A stretch of DNA of 64,000 bases, taken from NCBI GenBank assembly GCA_963702105.1, contig OY969712.1:2728001-2792000 (forward strand), in the 5' to 3' direction. This stretch comes from ZC4RG20 sp963702105. Its GTDB lineage: Bacteria > Pseudomonadota > Gammaproteobacteria > Steroidobacterales > Rariloculaceae. This document shows, piece after piece, positions 1 through 7,990 of this stretch. The position numbers were made by a program, and so were the translations under genes. Position 1 is the first letter of the stretch. Every line of letters starts with the position of its first letter. The notes under the pieces are model-generated. The model saw nothing but the letters and a program-made list of their open reading frames with translations. It did not search any database and had not been told where the DNA came from.

Positions 1-238
1 GCTGCGCTCGCGCCGCCTTGAACGCTGCCATGAGGCTGCCGTCGAACCAATCGATGCCCGGCGGCGCGTCGCCATGCCGGAGCCTGCCCTGTTGCCCTGC
101 AGCGCTCGCGGCCTGCTCGTGTCCCGCGTCGGCGGCGGGCTGCGAGACCGCATCGGACTGAGCCGCGGCCGGTGCGCAGGCGGCCAAGCCAAGCAAAGCC
201 GTCGCGACGAGGACTTGGGGCGCCGAGGTGTTCTTCAT
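1..238 (-). CDS. Thioredoxin-like lipoprotein, 3' end cut off by the window
   Basis: Only the first 79 codons are present. The start is an ATG, followed by a hydrophobic stretch and a lipobox LAAC with Cys at residue 21, so the product is probably a lipoprotein. After a low-complexity Ala/Gln linker, residues about 60-78 read PPGIDWFDGSLMAAFKAARA, which resembles the beginning of thioredoxin-family domains of the DsbD-C/YyaL kind. The CXXC motif, if there is one, lies outside the window, so redox activity cannot be judged. It lies downstream of the TonB receptor on the same strand and could be co-transcribed with it. Confidence 0.6.
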   Translation of the reverse strand, partial: MKNTSAPQVLVATALLGLAACAPAAAQSDAVSQPAADAGHEQAASAAGQQGRLRHGDAPPGIDWFDGSLMAAFKAARAQ

Positions 239-352
239 ACTGTGGCTCGCTTCGATGCCCCACGATACCACGAACGCGAGACGCTCTGTCCCCGCCGCGC
301 CGAGGCCGAGCCCCCGGGCACGAGCGCCTCGGTTCGCGCGCCGCAACGGCGC

Positions 353-2467
353 TCAGAACCGATAGCTCATCTCGGCCTCCAGCCGGCGCGAGAGAATATC
401 GCCGAAGATGTGCTGCTGCACGTGAGCGTCGAGGAGATTCTGGCCGATGCCTTTGATCTGCAGCCGGTCGCCCGGGAAACGCCAGCCGAGCGTCGCGCCG
501 ACCTGAGTGAACGCAGCGGTATCGCCGCGGGCATAGAGCACGTCAGCCCAATAGGCCTCGCTCTGATAGTTCACGGCCGCATTCCAAAAGAGTCGCTGCC
601 CATCCTGCCCGAGGCCGAAATTCGCCCGCCACTCCGGGGCCACGTTGAGACCGGCACGATCGATGTTCGGCCCCGAGATGCGCGGCGCCTTCTGCCAGGA
701 AAGATTAGCGAACCAGTGCCAAGGCCCCGCCCCATGCTCCACGGACAGCTCGACGCCCCGATCGACGGTCTTGCCGACGTTCCGGTAGCTGTACGCGGAG
801 GGGACCGCGTCGCCGAGACCCGCGAGCGGACAAGCCGCCGGTCCCGTTCCCGGCTCGACCAGGAAACACGGAACGACCGTGGCCGGCAAAGTCGGGCCCG
901 GCACCGGAAGGTTCGCAGGCCCGTACACGTCCTGGACGAAGAAATCGATCGAATCCCGGGTGACGTTCTCGTAGATGCTTGCCGTCAACGTCATGCCGTT
1001 ATCGAGCGTCCCGACGTAGCCGACCTCGTAGGCCTTCATGCGTTCGCGGCCGAGCCCCGGGTTGCCGTGCGTGTCGGCCGGCACGAGGAACGGCCCGAGC
1101 TGCTGCAGGATCGTGACGCCGAGGTAGTCGTTGACGACCGACGGTGTCCGGAACGCTTCGTTGTACGAGAACCTCAGCACGTGGCTCGGCGCGAGCGAGA
1201 GCAACAGGCTCGTGCGCGGCGTCAGCACGGCCTTGTCGAGGGGGTCGACGTCGTCGTACCTCGCGCCGAGCACCCAGCGCAGGCGCTCGCCGATGCGCAG
1301 CTCATCCTGGAGGAACGCGCCCCGCTCTTCACGTACGGAGGCCGCCGGCGCAATCCCGAGCTCGAAGTGGCTCTTCCGCAAGTCCGCGCCGTACGTCAAT
1401 GTATTCCGCCCGCCGACGGCGCTGCTCTTGGACATCTCCAACGCGTATGTATCCGTCGTGAAGTGGAACGACAGTGGATTGCCGGTCGCCCCGAGTGTGA
1501 GCAGATTCGTGGCGTCCCCGCGGAGAAAATTGCCGTAGAACCCGACGTGCGCCGTCCCCGTGTTCCAGTCCGCCTTGAGATAGGCAAGACCGGAGCCCCG
1601 CGCGATGTCGAACGGACCGATGCCGCTCTCGAGGATGCCGGCCGTGTCCGCATAGCCGCCCGCCACGGAGACGTAGCTGGTGTCCGAGAGATCGTAGTCC
1701 ACGCGAGCATCGACGCGCCGCTGCTTCGTATCGCGGTTCTCGAAATCAGGATACGTTTGGGGCGGAACGGAGCCGGGCACGACGCCCCTCGGCCGGTCGT
1801 AGGTCGACTGCTCGAAGTAGCCGCCCGAGACTCGATAGCCGAGTTTGCCGCTGACGCCCGCGTGGACAAGGTTCGCATAGGGCGTGCCGACGACGACGCT
1901 CGTGCCGACCATATCCTTGGGCCGCTTCGTGATGACGTTGACGACCCCCGTCATCGCGTTCGCGCCCCAAACGGCGCTGCCCGGCCCGCGCACGACCTCG
2001 ATGCGGTCGATTTCGGCCGGCTGCACGGGCAGCAGGTCCCACATTACGAACCCGAAGAAGTCCAGATACATCGAGCGCCCGTCGAGCAGCAGAAGCTGCG
2101 ACGTAGACAGTGTGCTCGTGGCGCCGCGCGCCGTGACGTTGACGTCCCGGACGCCCGTCTGTGCCACATTCAAGCCGGGGACGGTCCGCAGCAGATCACC
2201 ATAGTCGTCCCACGGCAATTGCTCGAGCGAGGCGCTCGAGAGCACCGTGACCGCGGCGGGTGCATCGGCCAGCCTCTGCTCGGAGCGTGAAGCCGAGACG
2301 ACGATGGTCTCGAGGGGCCGGGCGGCGGCCGGCCGCGAGACGGCTCCTCCCTGCTCCTGCGCCGCCGCGGCGGCCGATATGCCGACAGCCAACGCACCGA
2401 GGCAAAAGCATCGGACAAGACGATTCGTGCGCCGCACCGAACGCCGCCGTGCGAGTTCACTTGACAT
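353..2467 (-). CDS. TonB-dependent outer-membrane receptor (BtuB/CirA-like)
   Basis: The protein has about 704 residues. A signal peptide ends near an AAAAAQ site and is followed by a TonB-box-like ETIVVSASR. The plug domain shows LLLLDGRSMYLDFFGF and the conserved IDRIEVVRGPGSAVWGANA block, then VVNVITKRP. The remainder is a 22-strand-type barrel ending in an aromatic C-terminal residue (MSYRF), as expected for BAM-mediated insertion. It should take up a siderophore, cobalamin or other large ligand using TonB energy; the ligand cannot be told from sequence. An in-frame GTG at 2494 gives a 713-residue alternative; the ATG at 2467 gives the more normal signal peptide. Confidence 0.9.
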   Translation of the reverse strand: MSSELARRRSVRRTNRLVRCFCLGALAVGISAAAAAQEQGGAVSRPAAARPLETIVVSASRSEQRLADAPAAVTVLSSASLEQLPWDDYGDLLRTVPGLNVAQTGVRDVNVTARGATSTLSTSQLLLLDGRSMYLDFFGFVMWDLLPVQPAEIDRIEVVRGPGSAVWGANAMTGVVNVITKRPKDMVGTSVVVGTPYANLVHAGVSGKLGYRVSGGYFEQSTYDRPRGVVPGSVPPQTYPDFENRDTKQRRVDARVDYDLSDTSYVSVAGGYADTAGILESGIGPFDIARGSGLAYLKADWNTGTAHVGFYGNFLRGDATNLLTLGATGNPLSFHFTTDTYALEMSKSSAVGGRNTLTYGADLRKSHFELGIAPAASVREERGAFLQDELRIGERLRWVLGARYDDVDPLDKAVLTPRTSLLLSLAPSHVLRFSYNEAFRTPSVVNDYLGVTILQQLGPFLVPADTHGNPGLGRERMKAYEVGYVGTLDNGMTLTASIYENVTRDSIDFFVQDVYGPANLPVPGPTLPATVVPCFLVEPGTGPAACPLAGLGDAVPSAYSYRNVGKTVDRGVELSVEHGAGPWHWFANLSWQKAPRISGPNIDRAGLNVAPEWRANFGLGQDGQRLFWNAAVNYQSEAYWADVLYARGDTAAFTQVGATLGWRFPGDRLQIKGIGQNLLDAHVQQHIFGDILSRRLEAEMSYRF

Positions 2468-2526
2468 GACTTGCCCCAAAGACCCTGAGCACACTACCGA
2501 CCGCCGCCCGAACCGAGCCGCGTCTG

Positions 2527-2935
2527 TCAGACTACTCGCGTGGCAGCGCGGACACTCGGTCCATTTCGGCGGAAAGAGTGTTCATATCCGCACGTTCGGC
2601 CCGCGGCCGTTCGGCCTCGTCGAGACTCGACGGCGATCGGGAAGTCGCCCGGGAACAACGCAGGGAGCTGCTCGAGCGATTCCGGAAAATTTTGCGCCCT
2701 CATTCGCTCGCGGTATCGCACCAAGTTCTCGCGCGAGGCCGCATAGCGATACAGCGGGTTGTCGCCGGCGACCTAGACCGAAACGCCGAGGAAGCCGAAG
2801 ACGCAGGCGTCGATCCCGAAAGGGCGAAACCGAAAAATAAGGCCGATCGGCGAGCAGCTCAGAGACCGCGTCGAGATCGACCCTTCCCTGTGGGACGATC
2901 ACTTCTTCGGAATGACGGCCCATCTTCTGCCTGCG
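2527..2935 (-). pseudogene. C-terminal remnant of a glutathione S-transferase
   Basis: Read on the minus strand, the stretch from about 2935 gives MGRHSEE, LDAVSELLADRPYF, then, after a shift of one base at a five-T run near 2836, PFGIDACVFGFLG. An in-frame TAG at 2773-2775 interrupts it, and it resumes as NPLYRYAASRENLVRYRERM and AQNFPE. This order matches the C-terminal helical domain of metaxin-like/Tom37-type GSTs. The N-terminal thioredoxin fold is missing and its place is taken by the YjbR-family gene, whose 3' end overlaps the remnant. One frameshift plus one stop plus N-terminal loss makes a decayed gene the best reading. The C-terminal limit is uncertain. Confidence 0.55.
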
Positions 2936-3329
2936 CAGAATCGAGCAGCGCGACGAGCTTCCTGGAAGCCACCAACCGGAACGCCTCTTCGACGAGCCCG
3001 GCCACTTCGTCCCAGTCGACGCCGGAGTCGTCGAGGCGCACGCCGACCCAGCCCTTCGGACCGCAATAGGGCGGCACGAAGAAGCGCCGCGGATTCGCCT
3101 GAACGAGCACGTCCTGAGCACCGGGCTGCGCGGGGAGCCAGACCGCCACATGGTCGGCCCCGTGATGATGGTTGTCGAACTGAGCGAAAATCTTGCCGGC
3201 CCCGGCGCGGAACGTCGGCTCACCCCAGGCCAGCTTCTCGGTGGCTTGAGGCAGCGCGAGGCAAACGGCGCGCAAGCGCTCTAGGATCGGCGCGACGGCG
3301 CCTTCGACGGGCTTGATGGGATGCGCCAT
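2859..3329 (-). CDS. MmcQ/YjbR family protein
   Basis: A 156-residue product whose first 125 residues match the YjbR/MmcQ fold: CLALPQATEKLAWGEPTFR, then KIFAQFDNHH, RFFVPPYCGPKGWVGVRLD and a closing helix with RLVASRKLVALLD. Family members are small double-wing proteins of unproven role, often labelled DNA-binding. The last 30 residues (after LVALLD) have no family counterpart and come from reading into the GST remnant, so the original stop was probably lost. The ATG at 3329 lies 8 bases after the stop of the upstream FMN reductase and has AAGGT about 10 bases ahead; an ATG at 3353 would overlap that gene. Confidence 0.75.
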   Translation of the reverse strand: MAHPIKPVEGAVAPILERLRAVCLALPQATEKLAWGEPTFRAGAGKIFAQFDNHHHGADHVAVWLPAQPGAQDVLVQANPRRFFVPPYCGPKGWVGVRLDDSGVDWDEVAGLVEEAFRLVASRKLVALLDSAQAEDGPSFRRSDRPTGKGRSRRGL

Positions 3330-3337
3330 GGGTCTGT

Positions 3338-3886
3338 CTACCTTGTGTCGCATTGACCGCTCGAGGCGATCGAGCCCTGACTCTTTCGAACTTCGTCCAT
3401 GAGCGCTTGCAACAGCGCGCGCATCCCGAGTGCGGCCGACTCGCCGCGCAGGATCGGATCCCCGCCGACGATCGTCGCGCTCACCGCTCCCAAGGCCTGC
3501 AGTAGCGCCGCAAGGCCTCGCCGGCCTCGCTCCGGACCGGCGGCCGCGGTCGTCACGGCCACGATCTTGCGCTCGAGTTGCCCCGAACAAATGACCCAGT
3601 CGATGGCATTCTTGAGCACGCCCGGCAGGCTGTGACCGTACTCCGGAGAAGCGACGAGCAAAGCGTCGCTCCGCTCGATCATCGATCTCCATTGCTGAAC
3701 GGCCGGCGGAGTCGGGCCGGTTGCTTCGATATCCGGATTGAAATGAGGCAGCTGCGCGAGGCCCTCGAAGATCGCGATCTCGACGTCGGCCGGAGCCGTT
3801 GCACGCATGAACTGCAGGAGCTTCGAGTTCGTAGAATCCGCTCGCAGGCTGCCGCTTATCGCAAGAATCTTCATGGGTCCCATCAT
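3338..3886 (-). CDS. NADPH-dependent FMN reductase
   Basis: A flavodoxin-fold protein of about 180 residues. MKILAISGSLRADSTNSKLL is the phosphate-binding loop that holds FMN, SPEYGHSLPGVLKNAIDW is the conserved flavin-contact segment of the NADPH_FMN_red family, and TTAAAGPERGRRGLAALLQA follows. Such enzymes reduce FMN, quinones or azo compounds with NADPH in the cytoplasm. Starts at 3886, 3883 and 3874 (MKILAI) are all possible; no strong ribosome site separates them. It forms a two-gene unit with the YjbR-family gene 8 bases downstream. Confidence 0.85.
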   Translation of the reverse strand: MMGPMKILAISGSLRADSTNSKLLQFMRATAPADVEIAIFEGLAQLPHFNPDIEATGPTPPAVQQWRSMIERSDALLVASPEYGHSLPGVLKNAIDWVICSGQLERKIVAVTTAAAGPERGRRGLAALLQALGAVSATIVGGDPILRGESAALGMRALLQALMDEVRKSQGSIASSGQCDTR

Positions 3887-3969
3887 GGTCTCACATCGAC
3901 TTGCGGCTACGATTCGAGCTGCCGCCAAGCCGCTCCGGCGCACCCTGCCGAGTCCGATACATCAGCGGT

Positions 3970-4923
3970 TCAAGCCCGTCCGCCGCTCGCGAAGCGCTTC
4001 AGCCCCGCGGGCGTGGCGCCGAACAACCGCAGAAAGCTCCGTCGCATGCGCTCGGTATCGGCGAAACCACACTCTCGAGCGACTTGCCCGACCGAACATG
4101 CGCCGCTCTCGAGGGCCGCACGCGCCGCTTCGGCGCGCAAGCGCTCGACCGCCTTCGCCGGCGTCGTACCGGTCTCGGCCTTGAACGCGCGCGCGAAGTG
4201 TCTGGGACTCATGTGGACCAGTGCCGCAAGCGACTCGACGTTGAGCTCGTCGCGCAGATGGTGCCGAACGTGATCGAGAAGCCGGGCAAAACGCCCGTCC
4301 ACGTGCTCCATCTCCAGCAAAGCCGAATACTGCGCCTGTCCGCCGGGACGGCGATAGTAGACGACGAGCTGCTGCGCCGTGCGTCGGGCCGCTTCTTCGC
4401 CGAGATCCTCCGCGATCAGCGCGAGAGACAGATCGATGCCGGCGGTAATGCCGGCCGAGGTCCAGATGCGGCCGGCCTTGACGAAGATGCGATCCGCGTC
4501 GACGACGACCTCCGGGTGGCGGCGCGCGAAATCTTCGGCACAGCTCCAGTGCGTCGTCGCCGTCCTACCGTCCAGCAAGCCCGCGGCCGCGAGCACATAG
4601 CTGCCCGAGCACACGCTCGCGACCCGGCGCGCAGAGGCCGAAGCGGCGCGAACGAACCGCAGCGTCCTTGCGTCCCGCGCGGCGGCGCGACTGCCGTTCC
4701 CCCCGGCCACGACGAGCGTATCGATGCCGCGCGGTCTGCGTGCGGGCCGGGCCTGCAGCGAGGCGCCCGCGGAGCTCGCGACGGCACCCGCCGTCAGCGC
4801 GACGACCTGTCTCTCGTAGCTGCCCGGATAAAGGCGCTCCGCGATCTCGAAGGCCGCGAGCGGCCCCGCCGCATCGAGCAGCTGAAACTCCGGGAAGACC
4901 AGGAAATCGATGCGGCGGGGCAT
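3970..4923 (-). CDS. GlxA-type AraC family regulator with DJ-1/PfpI domain
   Basis: The 317-residue protein has two parts. Residues 1-190 form a DJ-1/PfpI (class I glutamine amidotransferase-like) domain with a nucleophile-elbow-like SVCSGSYVLAAAGLLDGR and THW motif. Residues about 215-310 form an AraC double helix-turn-helix: SLAALVHMSPRHFARAFKAE, then VGQVARECGFADTERMRRSF and LFGATPAG. GlxA-type proteins are transcription factors whose N-domain probably senses a small ligand. It is transcribed divergently from a DJ-1/PfpI gene starting at 5008, the usual regulator-target layout, and a 6-bp inverted repeat sits between the two. Confidence 0.9.
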   Translation of the reverse strand: MPRRIDFLVFPEFQLLDAAGPLAAFEIAERLYPGSYERQVVALTAGAVASSAGASLQARPARRPRGIDTLVVAGGNGSRAAARDARTLRFVRAASASARRVASVCSGSYVLAAAGLLDGRTATTHWSCAEDFARRHPEVVVDADRIFVKAGRIWTSAGITAGIDLSLALIAEDLGEEAARRTAQQLVVYYRRPGGQAQYSALLEMEHVDGRFARLLDHVRHHLRDELNVESLAALVHMSPRHFARAFKAETGTTPAKAVERLRAEAARAALESGACSVGQVARECGFADTERMRRSFLRLFGATPAGLKRFASGGRA

Positions 4924-4951
4924 TTGGCAGCAAACGAGGCTTTTACGTCAT

Positions 4952-4968
4952 TTACGCCATCAGCGTAA
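4952..4968. promoter_or_regulatory. Inverted repeat, candidate GlxA operator
   Basis: TTACGC-CATCA-GCGTAA is a perfect 6-bp inverted repeat with a 5-base spacer. It lies in the 84-base gap between the divergent starts of the GlxA-type regulator (4923) and the DJ-1/PfpI gene (5008). A further TTACG half-site lies just to its left at 4943-4947. Its position suits autoregulation and control of the neighbour; binding is inferred only. Confidence 0.4.
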
Positions 4969-5007
4969 TTCCGCATGCTTGGTGCGTCAACAAGCCGAGA
5001 CACTACC

Positions 5008-5730
5008 ATGGATGCAAGCTTTCCCGTCGTGTTCGCACTTTACCCCGGCCTGACGCAACTCGACTTCACGGGCCCTTTGGAAGTGCTGTGGCGGCTCCCG
5101 GGCGCGCAGGTGACCCTGGCCAGCGTCGAAGGCGGCACGGTCGAGGGCAGCGGCGGCGTCGTCTTCTCCGGGCTCACGCGGCTCGCGGAGGTCGCCGACT
5201 GTGCGCTGCTCTGTGTTCCGGGCGGAAACGGCACGATCGAGGCCCTCGAGGATGTCGAGTACATTGCCGAGCTGCGCCGGCTGGCGCAAGGTGCGCGGTA
5301 TGTCACCGCCGTCTGCACGGGTTCGCTGCTGCTCGGCGCGGCCGGGCTGCTGCGCGGCAGGCACGCGGCCTGTCATTGGGCCTGGCGCGAACTGCTCTCG
5401 GCCTTCGGAGCCATTCCGGACGCAGGTCGCGTGGTACGCGACGGCAATTTGATCACGGGCGGAGGCGTCACGGCCGGCATCGACATGGCGCTCGCGGTCG
5501 TGGCAGAGATCGCAGGCGCACAGTTTGCGAAGACGATTCAGCTGACGATCGAATACGCGCCCGCTCCGCCCTTCCGTAGCGGCAGGCCGGACCAGGCTGA
5601 GCCGGAGGTCCTCGCTACGGTTCTCGCGCGCCTCGAGCCGGCGCGCACGCGGCGCGAGACGGCCGTGCGCCGCGCGGCCGCGAACCTCGACGCGGCTCTC
5701 GAGCGGCCCGAAATCGTCGGTGCCGGATAG
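5008..5730 (+). CDS. DJ-1/PfpI family protein (isonitrile hydratase-like)
   Basis: A 240-residue single-domain protein beginning VVFALYPGLTQLDFTGPLEV, the signature start of InhA/ThiJ-like proteins, with LLCVPGGNGT, the nucleophile elbow AVCTGSLLLGAAGLL (Cys), CHWAWRE, and GGGVTAGIDMALAVVAEIAG. Close relatives annotated as isonitrile hydratase convert isonitriles to N-formamides; others have unknown substrates. The Cys nucleophile and following Thr are retained, so it is likely active. The ATG at 5008 aligns with the family; an in-frame ATG at 4975 would run through the candidate operator. Divergent from the GlxA-type regulator, probably its target. Confidence 0.85.
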   Translation: MDASFPVVFALYPGLTQLDFTGPLEVLWRLPGAQVTLASVEGGTVEGSGGVVFSGLTRLAEVADCALLCVPGGNGTIEALEDVEYIAELRRLAQGARYVTAVCTGSLLLGAAGLLRGRHAACHWAWRELLSAFGAIPDAGRVVRDGNLITGGGVTAGIDMALAVVAEIAGAQFAKTIQLTIEYAPAPPFRSGRPDQAEPEVLATVLARLEPARTRRETAVRRAAANLDAALERPEIVGAG

Positions 5731-5771
5731 TCATCTTGCACGGTAGGGCAAGCCCGGCCCGCGCAAGGGGC

Positions 5772-6224
5772 TCAGCCGCTCTCGTCGGCTTCGGCCAGTA
5801 GTGCCATGACGCGCCGCCAGCCGGCCTCCGCCTGCGGCCCCGCCTGCTCGAACACCTTGCGGAACCGGCGCCTCTGCAGGCCTGAAAGCTCCCCCTCCAG
5901 CGCCGCACCCTTCTTCGACAGCTGCAGCCGCTTGACGCGGCGGTCGCCGGGATCGATTCGCACCGATACGTATTTGTCCTGAAGCAGGCGCCGCAAGGGG
6001 CCGTGCAGGTACTGCTTGGTCACCTTCATGACCTGCAGCAGCTCTTTGATGCTGCACCCGGGCCGCCGGCCCACGAAATAGAGAATGCGGTGGTGCACGC
6101 GCGACAAACCCAGGCCCGCGAGGCGTTCGTCGGGCTTGGCCGTGACCCCCCGGAAGCCGAAGTAGACGGCTTCCAGCGCAGCGTTCAGCTGCCGCTCGCG
6201 CGACGCGCCGTGCAGGTCAACCAT
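5772..6224 (-). CDS. MarR family transcriptional regulator
   Basis: A 150-residue winged helix-turn-helix protein. The recognition helix region is IKELLQVMKVTKQYLHGPLR and the wing is DPGDRRVKRLQLSKKG, both typical of MarR, flanked by helices for dimerisation. MarR proteins usually repress a divergent neighbour until a small aromatic or oxidant ligand releases them. Here the divergent gene is a class IV aminotransferase starting at 6297, and two inverted repeats with GGTCA/GTCAA half-sites lie across the region, one overlapping this gene's own start codon, which suggests autoregulation. Confidence 0.87.
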   Translation of the reverse strand: MVDLHGASRERQLNAALEAVYFGFRGVTAKPDERLAGLGLSRVHHRILYFVGRRPGCSIKELLQVMKVTKQYLHGPLRRLLQDKYVSVRIDPGDRRVKRLQLSKKGAALEGELSGLQRRRFRKVFEQAGPQAEAGWRRVMALLAEADESG

Positions 6225-6230
6225 ATTGAC
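6216..6230. promoter_or_regulatory. Inverted repeat over the marR start codon
   Basis: GTCAA-CCATA-TTGAC is a perfect 5-bp inverted repeat. The start codon of the MarR gene (complement of CAT at 6222-6224) lies in the spacer, so binding here would block that gene. A site with the related half GGTCA lies 46 bases away. Confidence 0.35.
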
Positions 6231-6261
6231 ATTCTTTCCTTGCCGACTTCACAATCAGCTA

Positions 6262-6278
6262 GGTCATCTATGTTGACC
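6262..6278. promoter_or_regulatory. Second inverted repeat in the marR/aminotransferase gap
   Basis: GGTCA-TCTATGT-TGACC is a perfect 5-bp inverted repeat with a 7-base spacer, 19 bases before the ATG of the aminotransferase at 6297 and so in a position to block its transcription. It shares the GTCA core with the repeat at 6216-6230. Recognition by the MarR protein is inferred. Confidence 0.4.
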
Positions 6279-6296
6279 ATTATGAAGGGGCGCATA

Positions 6297-7172
6297 ATGT
6301 CTTCGCAAGCGGTGTGTTGGATAGGCGGAGAGATTGTGCCTGCCGCGCAGGCGCGGGTGTCGGTGCTCGATCACGGGCTGCTTTACGGCGACGGCGTCTT
6401 CGAAGGAATCCGCGTTTACGGCGGTAGACCATTCGCGCTCGCCGCTCATCTTAGGCGGCTCTCCGACTCGGCGCGCGCAATTGCCCTCTCGCTGCCCTGC
6501 CCGCTCGCGCAGCTGGCGAAGATCGTCGAGGCGACGGTCGCCGCCTATGGCGAGCCCGACGCCTACGTGCGCGTGGTCGTCACGCGCGGGCCCGGTGCAT
6601 TGGGCATCGACCCGGCCAGCTGCAAAGAGCCCGAACTCTTCGTCATCGCGGGACGCCTCGATTGGCTCGACGAGCAGACGCGCCGCCGCGGAATCCGCGC
6701 CATCATCGCGGCGACGCGCCGCCTTCCGGCCGATGGGCTCGACCCGCGGATCAAGAGCTTGAACTACCTGAACCATGTTCTGGCTCGCATCGAAGCGAAC
6801 CATGCGGGCGTCGAAGAGGCGCTGATGCTGAGTCGCCACGGCTTGCTCGCGGAAGGCACGGCGGACAACGTCTTTGTCGCACGCGACGGCGTGCTTCTGA
6901 CGCCGCCGTGCAGCGACGGCGCATTGGCGGGCATTACGCGCGGGGCGGTCCTGCGGGTCGCGCAAGAGGCCGGTATCGATACCCGCGAAGTCTCACTCGC
7001 CGCTTACGATGTCTACACGGCCGACGAGTGCTTTCTCACGGGTACCGGCGCCGAACTCATTCCAGTGCGAGAGGTGGACGGACGAGCCCTCGGCGCCTGC
7101 CCCGGCCCTGTTTTCGAGCAGATCGCCGAGGGCTTCCGTCGCCTCGTCATGCAGGAGGAACAGTGGGTCTGA
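6297..7172 (+). CDS. ilvE: Branched-chain amino acid aminotransferase (class IV)
   Basis: A 291-residue PLP enzyme of fold type IV. RVSVLDHGLLYGDGVFEGIR is the N-terminal signature, the PLP lysine is in RIKSLNYLNHVLARIEA, and EGTADNVFV plus GITRGAVLRVAQEAGI are the phosphate-binding and cofactor loops. It should move the amino group between Val/Leu/Ile and 2-oxoglutarate in the cytoplasm; a D-amino-acid transaminase role is the main alternative. The ATG at 6297 has AAGGGG 9 bases upstream; ATGs at 6270 and 6282 are in frame but lack a ribosome site. Its 3' end overlaps the convergent methyltransferase gene by 26 bases. Control by the divergent MarR protein is likely. Confidence 0.85.
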   Translation: MSSQAVCWIGGEIVPAAQARVSVLDHGLLYGDGVFEGIRVYGGRPFALAAHLRRLSDSARAIALSLPCPLAQLAKIVEATVAAYGEPDAYVRVVVTRGPGALGIDPASCKEPELFVIAGRLDWLDEQTRRRGIRAIIAATRRLPADGLDPRIKSLNYLNHVLARIEANHAGVEEALMLSRHGLLAEGTADNVFVARDGVLLTPPCSDGALAGITRGAVLRVAQEAGIDTREVSLAAYDVYTADECFLTGTGAELIPVREVDGRALGACPGPVFEQIAEGFRRLVMQEEQWV

Positions 7173-7926
7173 CCGGGCGGCGTAAACGCACGCGAGCAAA
7201 GCGCGCAACGCGCGGCACGAGCATGCCGACATCCGACCGATAGCGGCAGTAACGTTCGCCGAAATCGGCCACGAGATCGCGCTCTTCGAACCAGATCCCA
7301 AGGAAGACATAGCTGCTCGCGCCCAATGAGAACATCAGGTGCCCTGCCGTCATGACGGGCACGGACCAAAAGCTGAGTAGAAGGCCGAGATACAGCGGGT
7401 GCCTTACGTATCGATAGAACAGGGGCGTCCTGAATGCGGGCGCCGCCATCTCTCGCCCGACCCAACGCGACCACACCTGCTGCAGCCCAAAGAGCTCGAA
7501 ATGGTTGATGAGGAAGGTGCTGGTCAGCACCAATACCCATCCGGCCCAGAATATGGCCCACAACAGCCGCGCCACGGCACCGTCTACGCTCCAGACGACC
7601 GGCGCGGTAATTGGCCGCCATTGCCAGAACACCAGCGCCAGTACGAGGCTCGTCGCAAGCACGTACGTGCTTCGCTCCGCCCGCTTGGGAACGATGCGCG
7701 TCCAAACTCGCTTGAAGCCGCGGCGGGCCATGACGCTGTGTTGCACTGCGAATAGACACAACAGAAGCGCGTCGACGCAAAGCGCGGCCCCCAGTGTCGT
7801 CGGCGTGCCGCCGTCGACCGATTTCGGCACGAGCACGTCTCCCGTAAAGCCGATCAAATAGAGAAGCGCCGCCACGCACACTGCGTATGCAAGCGAACCG
7901 TAGACAGTCAGAATTATTGCGCCCAT
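7147..7926 (-). CDS. mddA: Methanethiol S-methyltransferase-like membrane protein (MddA/NnrU family)
   Basis: The 259-residue protein has about six membrane helices. Features match the MddA group of isoprenylcysteine methyltransferase-like enzymes: LYLIGFTGDVLVPKSVDGG near the N-terminus, LFAVQHSVMARRGFKR, VPKRAERSTYVLATSL, FWQWRP, FELFGLQQVW, and the SAM-binding YRYVRHPLYLGLL. MddA methylates methanethiol with S-adenosylmethionine to give dimethyl sulfide. The start at 7926 is preceded by AAAGGAAA. The family also includes NnrU-like proteins of unknown role, so the substrate is a family-based inference. Confidence 0.75.
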   Translation of the reverse strand: MGAIILTVYGSLAYAVCVAALLYLIGFTGDVLVPKSVDGGTPTTLGAALCVDALLLCLFAVQHSVMARRGFKRVWTRIVPKRAERSTYVLATSLVLALVFWQWRPITAPVVWSVDGAVARLLWAIFWAGWVLVLTSTFLINHFELFGLQQVWSRWVGREMAAPAFRTPLFYRYVRHPLYLGLLLSFWSVPVMTAGHLMFSLGASSYVFLGIWFEERDLVADFGERYCRYRSDVGMLVPRVARFARVRLRRPVRPTVPPA

Positions 7927-7990
7927 TGAGGTTTCCTTTGTCGATGCTGGTCCATTCGAGAGCGAGCGGCGAGCCGCAGCCGGCTCGCCG

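Noticed and set aside
74..2290. Long plus-strand open frame (738 codons) across the TonB receptor region
   Set aside because: It is an antisense shadow of the minus-strand receptor: Arg/Pro-rich translation, no family resemblance, while the minus strand shows plug and barrel motifs.
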